48,819 bases of DNA, from positions 1 to 48,819 of the forward strand of contig JAUNWX010000013.1 of assembly GCA_030540075.1 (NCBI GenBank), in the 5' to 3' direction. Positions 38,984 through 47,676 of this stretch are shown piece after piece. Positions within the stretch are counted from its first letter, which is position 1. Each line of letters begins with the position of its first letter. This DNA is from Lachnospiraceae bacterium (GTDB lineage: Bacteria > Bacillota > Clostridia > Lachnospirales > Lachnospiraceae). A model generated the notes under the pieces. The model saw nothing but the letters and a program-made list of their open reading frames with translations, searched no databases and was not told the origin of the DNA. A program made the translations under genes and the position numbers.

Positions 38984-39934
38984 TCACCTGATGTCGAGCA
39001 TCGCGTGGGATGCCTTGACGACCTCCATCGCGCGTGCATGCAGCCACGCCGGTGCCGGGCTTTCCTCCCCGTCCGTCGGACAATGCTCCGGATCCGCCAC
39101 ATCGTCACCAGCCGCTGCGTTGCCTTCGTGCTCCGCTGCGTCCGCGCTCTCTTCGGTCACATCCGAATCTGCCACAGCATCGCCCTCCGTCGCGGCATCC
39201 GGCCGCAGCATCAGCTCCGCGAGGTACTCGATATTTCCCTCCGGTCCCTTGATCGGGCTGAAGGTCAGCTCCTTCAGCATGAAGCCGAGCGCATAGGCCG
39301 CGGTGATGGTCTTTTCGATGACCTCGACATGGACCGCCTTATCGCGGACCACGCCCTTCTTTCCGACCTGCTCTCTGCCCGCTTCGAACTGCGGCTTGAT
39401 GAGGCAGACGACCTGACAGTCCTCGGCGATCAGGGTCTTCACCACCGGCAGCACGAGCTGCAGGCTGATGAAGCTGACATCGATGGACACGAGACCTGCC
39501 TTCTCTCCGATATCCTCCGGCTTCACATAGCGGATGTTCGTCTTCTCCATGCAGACCACGCGCGGATCGTTCCGGAGCTTCCAGTCGAGCTGGCCGTGGC
39601 CGACATCGATTGCAAAGACCTTGACCGCGCCGTTCTGCAGCATGCAGTCGGTGAAGCCGCCGGTGCTGGCGCCGATGTCGAGGCAGACCTTGCCTTCACA
39701 GGAGACGCCGAACTCGCGGATCGCCTTCTCGAGCTTGAGCCCGCCACGGGAGACGTACGGAAGCACGTTGCCGCGGACCTCGATCTCGGATTCCGGATCG
39801 AAGGTGGAGCCGGCCTTGTCTTCCTTCTGACCATCGACATACACGATGCCGGCCATGATGGTACGCTTCGCTTTTTCTCTGGATTCTGCCAGTCCTCGGT
39901 TGACCAGCAGCACGTCAAGTCGTTCTTTCTTCAC
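38984..39934 (-). CDS. tlyA: TlyA-type rRNA 2'-O-methyltransferase with acidic insert
   Basis: 316 residues from GTG 39934, with GGAAAGAG upstream. N-terminal S4 RNA-binding domain (RLDVLLVNRGLAESREKAKR), then an FtsJ-like methyltransferase: KVCLDIGASTGGFTDCMLQN, DVGHGQLDWKLR, SIDVSFISL, IKPQFEAGREQVGKKGVVRD. The family methylates ribose in 16S/23S rRNA. Near the C-terminus, after LAELMLRPDA, there is an acidic Ala/Asp/Glu-rich insert of about 45 residues that is not part of the family core. The usual final helix (RAMEVVKASHAML) follows it. Confidence 0.93.
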   Translation of the reverse strand: MKKERLDVLLVNRGLAESREKAKRTIMAGIVYVDGQKEDKAGSTFDPESEIEVRGNVLPYVSRGGLKLEKAIREFGVSCEGKVCLDIGASTGGFTDCMLQNGAVKVFAIDVGHGQLDWKLRNDPRVVCMEKTNIRYVKPEDIGEKAGLVSIDVSFISLQLVLPVVKTLIAEDCQVVCLIKPQFEAGREQVGKKGVVRDKAVHVEVIEKTITAAYALGFMLKELTFSPIKGPEGNIEYLAELMLRPDAATEGDAVADSDVTEESADAAEHEGNAAAGDDVADPEHCPTDGEESPAPAWLHARAMEVVKASHAMLDIR

Positions 39935-40033
39935 TGATGACTCTTTCCGGGCGGTGTTCTGCCCTTTCTGTTCTTCTACACCCGATCGGCGATGCACATG
40001 TCTTTGCGCATCTGTCTCCGTTCCGGCGCGTTT

Positions 40034-41971
40034 TCACTTCGTTTCGTCCGCCGGTTCAATGCCCGCGGAGCTCTCTTCGTTCCGCTCGTCTGCATTGGCC
40101 GGATCCCCCGCCGGAATCACGCCCTCACGGCGGAGCCGCTCGATGATCGAGTCGCTGTCGATGCCGAGGAAGGCGCGGAGCTTCGTCACGTCGCCGTGCT
40201 CCACGTACTTGTCCGGGAGGGTGATCGTGACGACCTTCACCTCCGGATGGTGCTCATGGAGGTAGGCCTCGACCTGGATGCCGAAGCCACCCTGCTTCAC
40301 GTTCTCCTCGAGGGTCACGATCGTGGTATGGTTTTCCGCGAGGCGATCGAGCATCTCTGTGTCGATCGGCTTCACGAAGCGCGCATTCACGAGCGTCAGC
40401 TGGTAGCCATGGGTCACCGCCTTTTCACGTATGTGCTCCGCCGTGGAGACCATCGAACCGACGGCCACGAGGGCGATATCGCTGCCCTGATAGAGGAGCT
40501 CGGCGCGACCATGCTCGATCGGTGCCGCAAATTCGCGGAGACCCTGGTAGGCCGCACCGCGCGGATAGCGGATGCTGATCGGCAGCGGATACTTCATCGC
40601 GAATTCCAGCATCTGCGCGAGCTCATCTGCATTCTTCGGTGCCATCACCGTCATGTGCGGGATGTGCGTGAGATAGCTGTAGTCGAAGATGCCCTGGTGC
40701 GTCTCCCCATCGGAGCCCACGAGGCCGGCACGGTCAATGCAGAACACGACCGGCAGCTTCTGGAGGCAGACGTCATGCACGATCTGGTCGTAGGCACGCT
40801 GCAGAAAGCTCGAATAGACGGCAAACACCGGCTTCAGGCCGTTGCTCGCCATACCGGCAGCGCAGGTCACGGCGTGCTGTTCCGCGATCCCCACATCGAA
40901 GAAACGATCTGGGAATTCCTTTGCGAAGGCACTGAGTCCGGTGCCGTCCGGCATCGCGGCGGTGATGCCGACGATTTTCTTATTCTCGCGGGCGAGGCGA
41001 CACAGTGTCTTCGAGAAGACAGCGGTGTAGCTCTCCTTCGATGGCGAGAGTGCCTTTCCGGTTTTCATATCGAACGGAGACACCCCGTGATAGTGCGCCG
41101 GATTGTGCTCCGCCGGTGCATAGCCCTTGCCCTTCGTCGTGAGGACATGCACGAGTACCGCATGATCGATCTTTTTCGCCTCCTCGATGGTCCGCTCCAC
41201 CTCACGGATGTTGTGACCGTCGATCGGTCCGAGATAGGTGATGCCCATATCCTCGAACAGCATGCCCGGAATGAGGAGCTGCTTCAGCGAGTTCTTCGCC
41301 CGCTGTACCCGCTTGACGAGCTGCGGTCCGACACCCGGCACGCGCATCAGCGTACTGCCGACGTCGATCTTCAGCTGATTATAGCCCCGGTTCGAGCGAA
41401 GTCCGTTCAGGTACTTCGACATCCCCCCGACATTTCGGGAGATCGACATCTTGTTGTCGTTCAGCACGATGATAAAGTTTTTCTTCATCTGGGCGGCGTT
41501 ATTGAGTCCCTCATACGCGAGGCCGCCGGTCAGTGCACCATCTCCGATGACGGACACGACGGTATAGTGCTCACCCTTGATATCGCGGGCCGCGGCGATG
41601 CCGAGTCCGGCGGAAATCGAGGTGGAGCTGTGGCCCGTGCCGAAGCAGTCAAACGGACTCTCCGCCCGCTTCGGGAAACCACTCATCCCATGATACTGCC
41701 GGAGTCCGTCGAAGTTTTCCTTTCGACCAGACAGGATCTTATGGGTATAGGCCTGATGGCCGACGTCCCACACGATCTTATCCTCTGGCAGATCGAGGGC
41801 CAGATACAGCCCGATGGTCAGCTCCACTACCCCGAGATTCGAGGCGAGGTGGCCTCCGTACTCGGAGGTTTTCTCTATGATAAATTGTCTGATTTCGGAC
41901 GCGAGTTTCCTGAGCTGATGATCATTCAGCTTCTTCAGATCCTCCGGTCCATGTATATCATCCAGTAGCAT
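40034..41971 (-). CDS. dxs: 1-deoxy-D-xylulose-5-phosphate synthase
   Basis: 645 residues from ATG 41971; GTG 41980 is an alternative. Thiamine-diphosphate enzyme with HQAYTHKILSGR, the GDGALTGGLAYEGLNNA Mg/ThDP motif, EQHAVTCAAGMASNG with the catalytic glutamate, and DRAGLVGSDGETHQG. It makes DXP from pyruvate and glyceraldehyde 3-phosphate, feeding isoprenoids, thiamine and pyridoxal. It follows ispA, so isoprenoid genes are adjacent. The C-terminal 30 residues (after IERLRREGV) form a disordered tail that contains the GGCCAATGCA word. Confidence 0.97.
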   Translation of the reverse strand: MLLDDIHGPEDLKKLNDHQLRKLASEIRQFIIEKTSEYGGHLASNLGVVELTIGLYLALDLPEDKIVWDVGHQAYTHKILSGRKENFDGLRQYHGMSGFPKRAESPFDCFGTGHSSTSISAGLGIAAARDIKGEHYTVVSVIGDGALTGGLAYEGLNNAAQMKKNFIIVLNDNKMSISRNVGGMSKYLNGLRSNRGYNQLKIDVGSTLMRVPGVGPQLVKRVQRAKNSLKQLLIPGMLFEDMGITYLGPIDGHNIREVERTIEEAKKIDHAVLVHVLTTKGKGYAPAEHNPAHYHGVSPFDMKTGKALSPSKESYTAVFSKTLCRLARENKKIVGITAAMPDGTGLSAFAKEFPDRFFDVGIAEQHAVTCAAGMASNGLKPVFAVYSSFLQRAYDQIVHDVCLQKLPVVFCIDRAGLVGSDGETHQGIFDYSYLTHIPHMTVMAPKNADELAQMLEFAMKYPLPISIRYPRGAAYQGLREFAAPIEHGRAELLYQGSDIALVAVGSMVSTAEHIREKAVTHGYQLTLVNARFVKPIDTEMLDRLAENHTTIVTLEENVKQGGFGIQVEAYLHEHHPEVKVVTITLPDKYVEHGDVTKLRAFLGIDSDSIIERLRREGVIPAGDPANADERNEESSAGIEPADETK

Positions 41972-42092
41972 ACTTTTCACTTATCCCGGTGCACGTTTCG
42001 CCGCTGTCTCTGCTCCACGTTCCGGTACATCGTCACGGGCATCCGCCTGCAGCGTTCAGCTGCCACGTCCGCCTGTGAACGCGTTCTCCTTT

Positions 42093-43076
42093 TTACTTTT
42101 TCCGATGAATCAGCTCTTCGGTGAGTGCGATGAGGAACTGACGGGCGTCTTCATCCACCTCCGAAAGTCCCTTCAGGCCCTCGATGGCTTCCTCGGAGAG
42201 GCGCTGCACCTCGGCCTGCGCTGCCTCGAGTCCATGAATCGACACCCAGGTCGTCTTGTTGTTTTCCTCGTCAGAATGGATCGGCTTGCCCAGCACCTCC
42301 TGTGTGCTCGTCTCGTCGAGGATATCATCCTCGATCTGGAAGGCCACGCCAATGCTTCGGGCGATGCTTTCGAGCCGCTGAAGCTCCATCTGCGATGCGT
42401 TTCCGAGCACTGCGCCCATCATCATGGAGGCCTCCAGCAGTGCCCCGGTCTTCAGCTCATAAATAAACTGAAGCTGTGCCTCACTGAGCGGCTTTCCGGT
42501 CATCTCGACGTCGACCGTCTGGCCGCCGAGCATGCCATCCACACCGGATTTTCCGGCGAGGATCGACGTCGCCTTCAGTACGGCGTTTGCAAACTTCGAG
42601 GATTCATCCGGGCTGTCCACACCGCCGGTCACGGCCGCACGGGAAAGCTGGCGGAGATACACCTCCGTCACCCGCTGGAAGGCATAGAGGGAGAGCGCAT
42701 CGCCTGCGAGCGTCCCCATATCCTCGCCGAACTTATACCAGGTGGATTCCTGCCCGCGACGGTACTTGTCCCCGTCCATGCACGGGAGGTCGTCATGGCA
42801 GAGCGAGAAGGTATGGATCATCTCGATCGCCCCCATGAAGGCCTCGACGACCGGCTTCATAAAGCGGTCCCAGCCGGCGCCCATCCGATTCTTGTAGAGC
42901 GCATAGCACTTCTGCACGAGGATCGGACGGATTCGCTTCCCGCCGGCCGCCACGGAATACTGCATGGCATCCAGTACGGTCTTCTGCTGTCCCTCCACCT
43001 TCGGAAGCTGCGCGAGGACGATCGCGTCGACCTCAGCGACTGTATTTTTCAGTTCAAGAGAGAAATCCTTCATCAT
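42093..43076 (-). CDS. ispA: Polyprenyl (farnesyl) diphosphate synthase
   Basis: 327 residues. First Asp-rich motif DDLPCMDGD near 95-103 and second DDILDETST near 240, with GGKRIRPIL for isopentenyl diphosphate binding and KTGALLEASMMMGA. It condenses IPP with allylic diphosphates to farnesyl or geranylgeranyl diphosphate. Its start overlaps xseB by 23 bases, so translation is coupled. A reading of the motif alone cannot fix the product chain length. Confidence 0.93.
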   Translation of the reverse strand: MMKDFSLELKNTVAEVDAIVLAQLPKVEGQQKTVLDAMQYSVAAGGKRIRPILVQKCYALYKNRMGAGWDRFMKPVVEAFMGAIEMIHTFSLCHDDLPCMDGDKYRRGQESTWYKFGEDMGTLAGDALSLYAFQRVTEVYLRQLSRAAVTGGVDSPDESSKFANAVLKATSILAGKSGVDGMLGGQTVDVEMTGKPLSEAQLQFIYELKTGALLEASMMMGAVLGNASQMELQRLESIARSIGVAFQIEDDILDETSTQEVLGKPIHSDEENNKTTWVSIHGLEAAQAEVQRLSEEAIEGLKGLSEVDEDARQFLIALTEELIHRKK

Positions 43077-43290
43077 CCAGCACCTTTACCTGTTTTTCGA
43101 TTCGATCGATACTGTCATTTGCACTTCGGAGAAGCGTCACGCCCTTCTGATACATATCGAAGGTCTTCTCGAGACTCTCCTCACTGCTCATCTTCTCGAT
43201 AAGCTCGTCGAGCTCTGCAAACACCTCCTGGAGAGGCTTCTGTTCCTTTTCTTTTTCCGCGGCGGCTGCCGCACTCTTCTTCACTGGCAT
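43054..43290 (-). CDS. xseB: Exodeoxyribonuclease VII small subunit
   Basis: 78 residues from ATG 43290 (GGAAAGGATC upstream). After a Lys/Ala/Glu-rich start, the XseB block LQEVFAELDELIEKMSSEES, then LEKTFDMYQKGVTLLRSAND, is clear. Several XseB copies bind one XseA to form the enzyme that degrades single-stranded DNA. It ends inside ispA. Confidence 0.95.
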   Translation of the reverse strand: MPVKKSAAAAAEKEKEQKPLQEVFAELDELIEKMSSEESLEKTFDMYQKGVTLLRSANDSIDRIEKQVKVLDDEGFLS

Positions 43291-43394
43291 AGCGATCCTT
43301 TCCGGATTCTGTCCGTCTGAAGCGGGACCGCGTACGTGGTCCCCAGTGTATCTGTTCTTTGAAGCGGATGTCCCTGTGAAGGACGATCTGCCTG

Positions 43395-44768
43395 TTAATC
43401 TGTCTGTGTTGGAAGCCAATGCTTCCGAATCCACTTCGTCGTGGTGACCTGTTCCACCCGGCTCCGGAAGCTTCCGTCCCGGAGCTGCGTCGTGATCAGA
43501 TCACCGACTGCCAGCTTCCCGACCGAGTCCACGCGATGCCCCTCGGCATCCTGCACATAGCCGTAGCCACTGCTCAGCTTCCGAAGCGGACTCACAGACT
43601 CGAGCTTTTCGGTCCGGAGCGCGAGCCCATGGCGGGCGCGGTCCAGCGTCTGCGTCATCCGCATGGACATCCCATCGTAGCGGTGCAGCTGCTCCTTCGC
43701 GTCGTGCAGGTGCTGAAGCATCTGTTCCCGAAGACCGCTGTAGTTCTGCATGCGGTCCTTCGCGTCCTGCAGCTTCTCCCGCATCGCCTCGCGGAGCTGT
43801 GTCTCGTACTGAAGGCTCCGCTTCTGGTACTCCTTCAGGATGCTGCCCGGGCTCAGCTGATTAAGTCGGAGCTTCTGCATCGCGAGCCTCTGACGCTCAT
43901 CCTGGATGCGCTCGTTCATCACACTGTCGAGGGTCGCGCGGTAGCTTCCCAGCTCCTCCATCAGCTTCTGATAATCGAAGACCGCCAGCTCAGCGCCCGC
44001 ACTCGGGGTCGGCGCACGGAGATCTGCGACATAATCCGCGATGGTCGTATCCGTTTCATGGCCGACCGCGCTGATGATCGGGGTATCCGCTTCGAAGATC
44101 GCTCGTGCCACGGGTTCTTCGTTAAACGCCCACAGGTCCTCGATGGAGCCGCCGCCACGTCCGACGATCAGCACGTCGAGGCCCAGCTGATCCAGTGTCC
44201 GGATACCGTGCACGATGGACGGAACCGCCCCCTCGCCCTGCACCAGTGCCGGGTAGAGGACGATGTCCACATAGGGATTCCGCCGCTTCGAAATCTGGAC
44301 GATATCGCGGACAGCCGCACCGGTTTTCGCGGTCACGACGCCGATGCGCTGTGCATACTTCGGGATCGGCTTCTTATACATCGGATCGAAGAGACCCATC
44401 TCCTCGAGCTCCTTTTTCAGCTGCTCGAAGCGGACATAGAGATCTCCGATCCCATCCGCCATGAAGCGCTTCGCGTAGATCTGATAGCTGCCGCCGCGCT
44501 CATAGACGCCGACGCTGCCCGTACAGAGCACGCGCATGCCATTCTCCAATTTAAACGGAAGCCCCGCACGGTCACCGGCAAACATGATACCGGAGATCTG
44601 CGAAGCTGCGTCCTTCAGTGTAAAGTAAATATGCCCGGTCGGATGGTATTTCAGATTTGAAATCTCACCCTGGATCGTGATATTTTTCAGTGCGAAATCC
44701 GATGAAAACATGTTTGCGATATACCGGTTCACCTGGGACACAGTATATGCACGACTGTCTTTATTCAT
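43395..44768 (-). CDS. xseA: Exodeoxyribonuclease VII large subunit
   Basis: 457 residues. N-terminal OB fold (YTVSQVNRYIANMFSSDFAL, ISNLKYHPTGHIYFTLKD), catalytic domain with RIGVVTAKTGAAVRDI, LIVGRGGGSIEDLWAFNEE and SAVGHETDTTIADYVADLRA, then a long coiled coil (about 280-390). With XseB it cuts single-stranded DNA from both ends. The C-terminal tail (KWIRKHWLPTQTD) is a little unusual, and the GCCAATGC word lies in the last few codons. Confidence 0.96.
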   Translation of the reverse strand: MNKDSRAYTVSQVNRYIANMFSSDFALKNITIQGEISNLKYHPTGHIYFTLKDAASQISGIMFAGDRAGLPFKLENGMRVLCTGSVGVYERGGSYQIYAKRFMADGIGDLYVRFEQLKKELEEMGLFDPMYKKPIPKYAQRIGVVTAKTGAAVRDIVQISKRRNPYVDIVLYPALVQGEGAVPSIVHGIRTLDQLGLDVLIVGRGGGSIEDLWAFNEEPVARAIFEADTPIISAVGHETDTTIADYVADLRAPTPSAGAELAVFDYQKLMEELGSYRATLDSVMNERIQDERQRLAMQKLRLNQLSPGSILKEYQKRSLQYETQLREAMREKLQDAKDRMQNYSGLREQMLQHLHDAKEQLHRYDGMSMRMTQTLDRARHGLALRTEKLESVSPLRKLSSGYGYVQDAEGHRVDSVGKLAVGDLITTQLRDGSFRSRVEQVTTTKWIRKHWLPTQTD

Positions 44769-44783
44769 AGGAATCCTTTATCC

Positions 44784-45326
44784 TTATTTATTGCGGTTTA
44801 CGATGATCTGAACGCCCTTACCGCTGGTCTTCTTCTCCGTGAGCTCACCCTGCTGCTTACGTGGCGCCTTCGCGGTTCTCGTCGATACACGGTCGCTGTT
44901 CACAAGACGTGCCAGGACACCGTTGACGAAGGAGCCGGACTCGTCGCCACCGTACTTCTTTGCAAGCTCGACCGCCTCGTTGATGGCCACCTTATCCGGG
45001 ATTGCCTCATCATACGCGATCTCATAAAGCGCGAGACGGATCGCCGTCAGGTCGGTCTTCGTCATACGATCGGTCTTCCAGCCTTCGGCTGCAGAATCGA
45101 TACGCGCATCCAGCTCCGGGAGCTTCGCGGTGATCTTCTCCACCTCGGCCTCCAGACGCTGCTGGTCCTCCTCGCTCAGATTCTCGATGTGCACGACGCC
45201 ATCACCATCCTCGTAATCCGGGGACTCAAAATAGCGTGCGAGCTGCTCCGGGATCTCCTGACCAGGATAGAACTGTGTGCAGAACAGGAGCTTAAACTTA
45301 TGATCTCTTTCTTCTCGTTTATTCAT
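44784..45326 (-). CDS. nusB: Transcription antitermination factor NusB
   Basis: 180 residues. NusB fold with [20 protein letters not shown] at the N-terminus, the long internal helix, [40 protein letters not shown] and VLARLV. It works with NusE in rRNA antitermination. It is longer than usual NusB (about 140) because of an N-terminal insert ([20 protein letters not shown]) and a Lys/Arg/Gln-rich C-terminal tail. It stands between the asp23-like gene and xseA. Confidence 0.94.
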   Translation of the reverse strand: MNKREERDHKFKLLFCTQFYPGQEIPEQLARYFESPDYEDGDGVVHIENLSEEDQQRLEAEVEKITAKLPELDARIDSAAEGWKTDRMTKTDLTAIRLALYEIAYDEAIPDKVAINEAVELAKKYGGDESGSFVNGVLARLVNSDRVSTRTAKAPRKQQGELTEKKTSGKGVQIIVNRNK

Positions 45327-45469
45327 GACTTTCTTACCTATACTCTATTTCAGTTTCATGTTTCGTCCGTGACACCGGTATACGGCGTGCATACATATCA
45401 TCGCCATACCGCCATGGTCTTTCGTCAGCGCATCCGTTCAGTCATCGCCTTTCAGTGACTGCAGGCTGC

Positions 45470-45856
45470 TCATTCGTTCTCAGCATTGACCACACCGGCG
45501 ATGCGGATATTGACATCCAGCACACGGAGACCGGTCATGGACTCGATGGCCGAAGCGACCTTATCCTGTACATTTCTCGAAACATCCGGGATGGAATAGC
45601 CGTACTTCACATTCAGGCTCAGCTTCACGGAAACGTGGTCATCCTCGATGCTGATGCTTACGCCCTTTGCGAGGTCGCGGATGCCCATTCTGGAGATGAT
45701 CTCACCGGACCAGCCGCCATACATGGAATCAACACCCTTCACCTCGGTCGCTGCGATGCCTGCGATGATCGCCACGACCTCATCCGCGATGACGATCTGA
45801 CCATGCTCATCCTTCTCATATACAACATGTGTTGCTCTCTCTTCATTCTGTTCCAT
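45470..45856 (-). CDS. Asp23/Gls24 family envelope stress protein
   Basis: 128 residues from ATG 45856, after CGGAGG. Asp23 fold: IVIADEVVAIIAGIAATEVK, GVDSMYGGWSG, VSISIEDDHVSVKLSLNVKY, and the C-terminal VASAIESMTGLRVLDVNIRI. Members bind membrane anchors and influence the envelope; in Clostridia they typically head the nusB operon, as here. It is the first gene of the ten-gene housekeeping cluster. Confidence 0.93.
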   Translation of the reverse strand: MEQNEERATHVVYEKDEHGQIVIADEVVAIIAGIAATEVKGVDSMYGGWSGEIISRMGIRDLAKGVSISIEDDHVSVKLSLNVKYGYSIPDVSRNVQDKVASAIESMTGLRVLDVNIRIAGVVNAENE

Positions 45857-45934
45857 ATAGAACCTCCGTATGTACTGCACCCGGGCATAATCCGAGAATT
45901 TAGACTAAACTATGGGAACATGATACCACATCAA

Positions 45935-45970
45935 ATGCATAAAATCCATTTGAAAACTGATTTTATGCAT
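45935..45970. promoter_or_regulatory. AT-rich palindrome upstream of the asp23 operon
   Basis: Perfect 12-bp arms ATGCATAAAATC/GATTTTATGCAT separated by 12 bases, about 80 bases ahead of the operon start. A possible -10 (TATCAT) lies on its operon side. It could be an operator, or a terminator for transcripts coming from the structured element. Confidence 0.45.
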
Positions 45971-46049
45971 CGCTCAGGCGATCAGGCGTAACAGTTCATC
46001 CGTGTGTGGTTCTTGATATACAGATGTTTTTCAGAGGGCGCCTCTGTTC

Positions 46050-46851
46050 GTTTGCCTGCCCACCCACTGTACACCTTTTATCTTCTTACATATCGGCCCC
46101 ACCCCATGCAGGCAAACAAAAAATCGGCGCCTGATTTTGTTCGAGCGGATGGTGCTGTATCAAAACAGGGAAATAGAGAATGATGCCAACGGTAAGAGGG
46201 AGCCGGAGATTATAATGCTGTATCAAAACAGCCCACAATGAAAATGATGCTAACGGTAATAGCGTATCTGGAGGTCATGATGCTGCATCAAATCGGCAGA
46301 TAACGAAGCTGATGCCAACAAAAATCAAGCGGGATTGAAGAGTGTTGTTGGCATCAGGGAAGAATTCTGCTCAGATGATGCAGCATTTTTCCAAAATCAC
46401 CCAGTCATCATCATGAGAAAGCTTCAAAAAGATACAGCATAGGCATGTCGGGTGCTGAAAACCATCATCATGACGATCCGACGTCATATGGGATTTGTGA
46501 GTGCAGGCACGTTGAGCGTTAAACCCCGCTATCGTGCCTACCGCGAGGAAGCTCTGAAATTTCAACTGCAGGCATGGTAAGCGCTTTAAAACGTCATCGT
46601 GCTTACGGAAATCGCCATAATCTGGGGTGAACCATAGGCACGATGACCCGGATTTGAAGACACCGTGCCTAGAAAATCGATCGTGATCGTAGGCACAATC
46701 ATCATTTTTCGGTTCAACCATGCCTACGATCGTCCTTTAGCTTCCGGTCAGCCAAAAGTTTGAGGGCTCCTCATGAGCAGGGGTGGGACCAGAACGTACA
46801 GCTATTCGTGAATCTTATGGGGGTGGGCGAATAAGGAGCAGCCTCAAACTT
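46050..46851. ncRNA. Large structured non-coding element, copy 1
   Basis: Begins with GTTTGCCTGC (46050-46059), which pairs with GCAGGCAAAC (46108-46117). Contains degenerate direct repeats starting ATGCTGTATCAAAACAG. Nested stems follow: ATGCTGCATCA (46280) with TGATGCAGCAT (46376), enclosing GATGCCAACAA (46311) with TTGTTGGCATC (46345). Then come four AGGCACG/CGTGCCT hairpin modules (46505-46727). It ends with GTTTGAGG ... CCTCAAAC (46763-46849). A related element is at 47677. No gene-like frame is convincing. Whether it acts as RNA or as DNA, and on which strand, is undecided. Confidence 0.6.
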
Positions 46852-46948
46852 CCCAAGGGAGCCAAGGGATGTCTGAACTGTTACGATCAGGCGAAGCCGG
46901 TCCTCCGAAATCCATCCTTGAATCTGGCCACCACGTAGTTCGGTTTTC

Positions 46949-47257
46949 TCACAGACATTTCCTAATAAGTTCAGGATCATTCAGGCACATATCAAGCATT
47001 CTCGAGAGCACTCCACTATACCCCGCTCCCAAAGACTTTGCTTTTGCAAGTGTGGCCGGCGAAACGCGCAGCGTCACAATCTGCTTTCGTCTTTCATTTC
47101 TTCGCTCTTCCGATACCCGTTTGAACTTCGCCAGTTCCTCCTCTGTCAATTCTCTTGCATCTTCATCGAAAGCAACGGGACGATCCGCTACTTTGTTCAA
47201 CATTTCAATTTGTTCTTTTGTTGGCTTCCTGGTAACATCCACATTAGATACCTTCAT
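46949..47257 (-). CDS. brnA: BrnA-type antitoxin
   Basis: 102 residues from ATG 47257, after AAGGAGG. The N-terminal half is charged and flexible (VTRKPTKEQIEMLNKVADRP, FDEDARELTEEELAKFKRVS). The C-terminal half is a ribbon-helix-helix-like DNA-binding domain (IVTLRVSPATLAKAKSLGAG, YSGVLSRMLDMCL). It overlaps the end of brnT by 14 bases in the toxin-first order typical of brnTA. BrnA binds BrnT and represses the operon. Confidence 0.88.
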   Translation of the reverse strand: MKVSNVDVTRKPTKEQIEMLNKVADRPVAFDEDARELTEEELAKFKRVSEERRNERRKQIVTLRVSPATLAKAKSLGAGYSGVLSRMLDMCLNDPELIRKCL

Positions 47258-47522
47258 AATAAACCTCCTTCTCTCGCCGGGTTGCACCCCTCGCAGAAAT
47301 GATGCGAATCGCTCGATTCCGCTCAGTATAAGCGACATAAACGATCGTAACGACACCATCAATCGCTCCAATCGTAATATAACGGTCCTCTATATCGCTA
47401 TGTTCCGCATCGTAAAATTCAAGTCGATTTTCATCACCAAACACTAGGATTGCTGTTGAAAAGTCCAGACCATGCTTCGCTATATTTTTCTGTTCCTTCT
47501 GAATATCCCATTCAAAGTCCAT
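47244..47522 (-). CDS. brnT: BrnT-type ribonuclease toxin
   Basis: 92 residues. Canonical BrnT: FEWDIQKEQKNIAKHGLDFS, TAILVFGDENRLEF, DRYITIGAIDGVVTIVYVAY, RAIRIISARGATRREKEVYY. BrnT is a RelE-like RNase that blocks translation under stress. GAGGAT lies before ATG 47522 and a promoter just upstream. Confidence 0.93.
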   Translation of the reverse strand: MDFEWDIQKEQKNIAKHGLDFSTAILVFGDENRLEFYDAEHSDIEDRYITIGAIDGVVTIVYVAYTERNRAIRIISARGATRREKEVYYEGI

Positions 47523-47534
47523 AAATCTATCCTC

Positions 47535-47563
47535 ATTATAATATAAGCCAAATTTGAGCGCAA
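47535..47563 (-). promoter_or_regulatory. brnTA promoter
   Basis: -35 TTGCGC (47563-47558), 17-base spacer, -10 TATAAT (47540-47535), 12 bases upstream of the brnT ATG. Confidence 0.65.
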
Positions 47564-47676
47564 TACGTTATGTAATACACTTTGTGTTCTATTTGCGTTG
47601 TTTATACCAATTCAGACGCATTTATTTCTTAATCCAACTGTGTTTTTTGAAACGTCCAGACCGGGCATCTCTTTTA

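Noticed and set aside
35668-41968. Long plus-strand frames opposite recN and dxs
   Set aside because: Same cause: third-position GC bias leaves the opposite strand free of stops.
46371-46721. 116-codon minus-strand frame inside structured element 1
   Set aside because: Overlaps conserved hairpins, is not preserved in element 2, and has no Shine-Dalgarno site.
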